NCBI GenBank assembly: GCA_007131045.1
Contig: SLRI01000527.1
Span: 1 to 5,062, forward strand
Length of the DNA stretch: 5,062 nt
Source of the DNA: Rhodospirillales bacterium
Lineage (GTDB): Bacteria; Pseudomonadota; Alphaproteobacteria; Geminicoccales; Geminicoccaceae
Direction of reading: 5' to 3'
Shown here: positions 4,587 through 5,062 of the stretch, one piece after another
How positions within the stretch are numbered: the first letter of the stretch is position 1
Layout: every line of letters starts with the position of its first letter
The notes under the pieces: model-generated
Database searches by the model: none
What the model was told of the DNA's origin: nothing
The model's input: only the letters and a program-made list of their open reading frames with translations
Program-made: the position numbers and the translations under genes

Positions 4587-5062
4587 ATGCAAGCCCTAGA
4601 GCCCGTGAGCCCGGATACCCTCTCCGCCGACCCGGAGCGCCGCCGGATGCTCGCCCTGATCGAAAAAAAGCTCCTCTGGCTGGCCGCCTGGACCATCCAC
4701 AACGCCAACCACCTGCGCCCCAGCCGCGACAAGCTCAAGGTCGGCGGCCATCAGGCCTCCTGCGCCTCGGTCGCGACCATCATGACCGCGCTCTATTTCG
4801 ACGTGCTGCGGCCCGGCGACCGGATCGCGGTCAAGCCGCACGCGAGCCCGATCATGCACGCCGCCCACTATCTCCTGGGCGAACAGAACCGGGCGGCGAT
4901 GGAGAACTTCAGGGCCCTGGGCGGGGCCCAGTCCTACCCGTCGCGGACCAAGGACAACGCACCCGTCGACTTCTCCACGGGCTCGGTCGGCCTCGGTGCC
5001 GCGATGACCCTCTTCGCCTCGCTGACCCAGGACTACGTCCGCCTGCACGACCTGGTGCCCGA
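4587..5062 (+). CDS. Thiamine-diphosphate enzyme, AceE/transketolase type, N-terminal part
   Basis: The open frame runs from ATG 4587 to the window edge without a stop: 158 codons of what is usually a 750-900-residue protein. KVGGHQASCASVATIMTALY at 51-70 and GDRIAVKPHASPIMHAAHYL at 77-96 carry the conserved His55 and His85 of the transketolase-like pyrimidine/diphosphate-binding half. SYP-(9)-DFSTGSVGLG at 117-137 parallels the SYP...FPTVSMGLG block of homodimeric pyruvate dehydrogenase E1 (AceE). It therefore probably decarboxylates a 2-oxo acid or transfers a two-carbon unit. Relatives are annotated variously as transketolase or pyruvate dehydrogenase E1, and the visible part does not settle which. 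A weak purine-rich ribosome site (ACGAGACGGAA) precedes the ATG. It is divergent from the amidase cluster and may share regulation with it. Confidence 0.88.
   Translation, partial: MQALEPVSPDTLSADPERRRMLALIEKKLLWLAAWTIHNANHLRPSRDKLKVGGHQASCASVATIMTALYFDVLRPGDRIAVKPHASPIMHAAHYLLGEQNRAAMENFRALGGAQSYPSRTKDNAPVDFSTGSVGLGAAMTLFASLTQDYVRLHDLVP

Noticed and set aside
4596..5048. A 150-codon minus-strand frame at the right edge
   Set aside because: It is antisense to the thiamine-diphosphate enzyme, whose conserved motifs make the + strand the real coding strand.

Overview
The window looks like chromosome from a GC-rich alphaproteobacterium. The basis is strongly GC-biased third codon positions, a type I methionine aminopeptidase of the kind seen in Rhodospirillales and Hyphomicrobiales, and tightly packed co-directional genes. 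The lineage is inferred from sequence style only. No rRNA, tRNA, CRISPR array or phage gene was recognised.

Region 1 (1-701, + strand, lower GC, accessory in character) is a wrecked parDE toxin-antitoxin module. The 3' part of a parD-like antitoxin gene runs in from the left edge. Exactly at the parD/parE overlap sits a 290-bp, internally deleted element of the IS1595 family (ISXO2-like) at 122-411. It has 28-bp imperfect terminal inverted repeats and a perfect 8-bp target duplication. It keeps only about the last 70 codons of its transposase. The insertion swaps the last antitoxin residue for five others and separates the ParE toxin body (414-701) from its start codon. Removing the element and one copy of the duplication restores a 98-codon parE that overlaps the end of parD. 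A second, inward copy of the right end lies at 151-181 and makes a hairpin with the left end.

Region 2 (733-4473, - strand) is a compact four-gene cluster, read from right to left: a 53-residue protein, an amidase-signature hydrolase coupled to it by an ATGA overlap, a fusion of an ABM (monooxygenase-like) domain with a D-2-hydroxyacid dehydrogenase, and a type I methionine aminopeptidase (map). Gaps are 10-12 bp or overlaps, so one transcript is likely. The first three suggest a small catabolic module: amide hydrolysis plus 2-oxo/2-hydroxy acid redox. The substrate cannot be read from sequence. map may simply be carried along, or may be an extra copy.

Region 3 (4474-5062) holds a 113-bp divergent intergenic region and then, on the + strand, the first 158 codons of a thiamine-diphosphate enzyme of the AceE/transketolase type, cut by the window edge. 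No textbook promoter boxes stand out between the divergent genes.

No wholly new system is evident. The points most worth following are the toxin-disabling mini-IS with its extra internal end, the ABM-dehydrogenase fusion, and the small protein coupled to the amidase.
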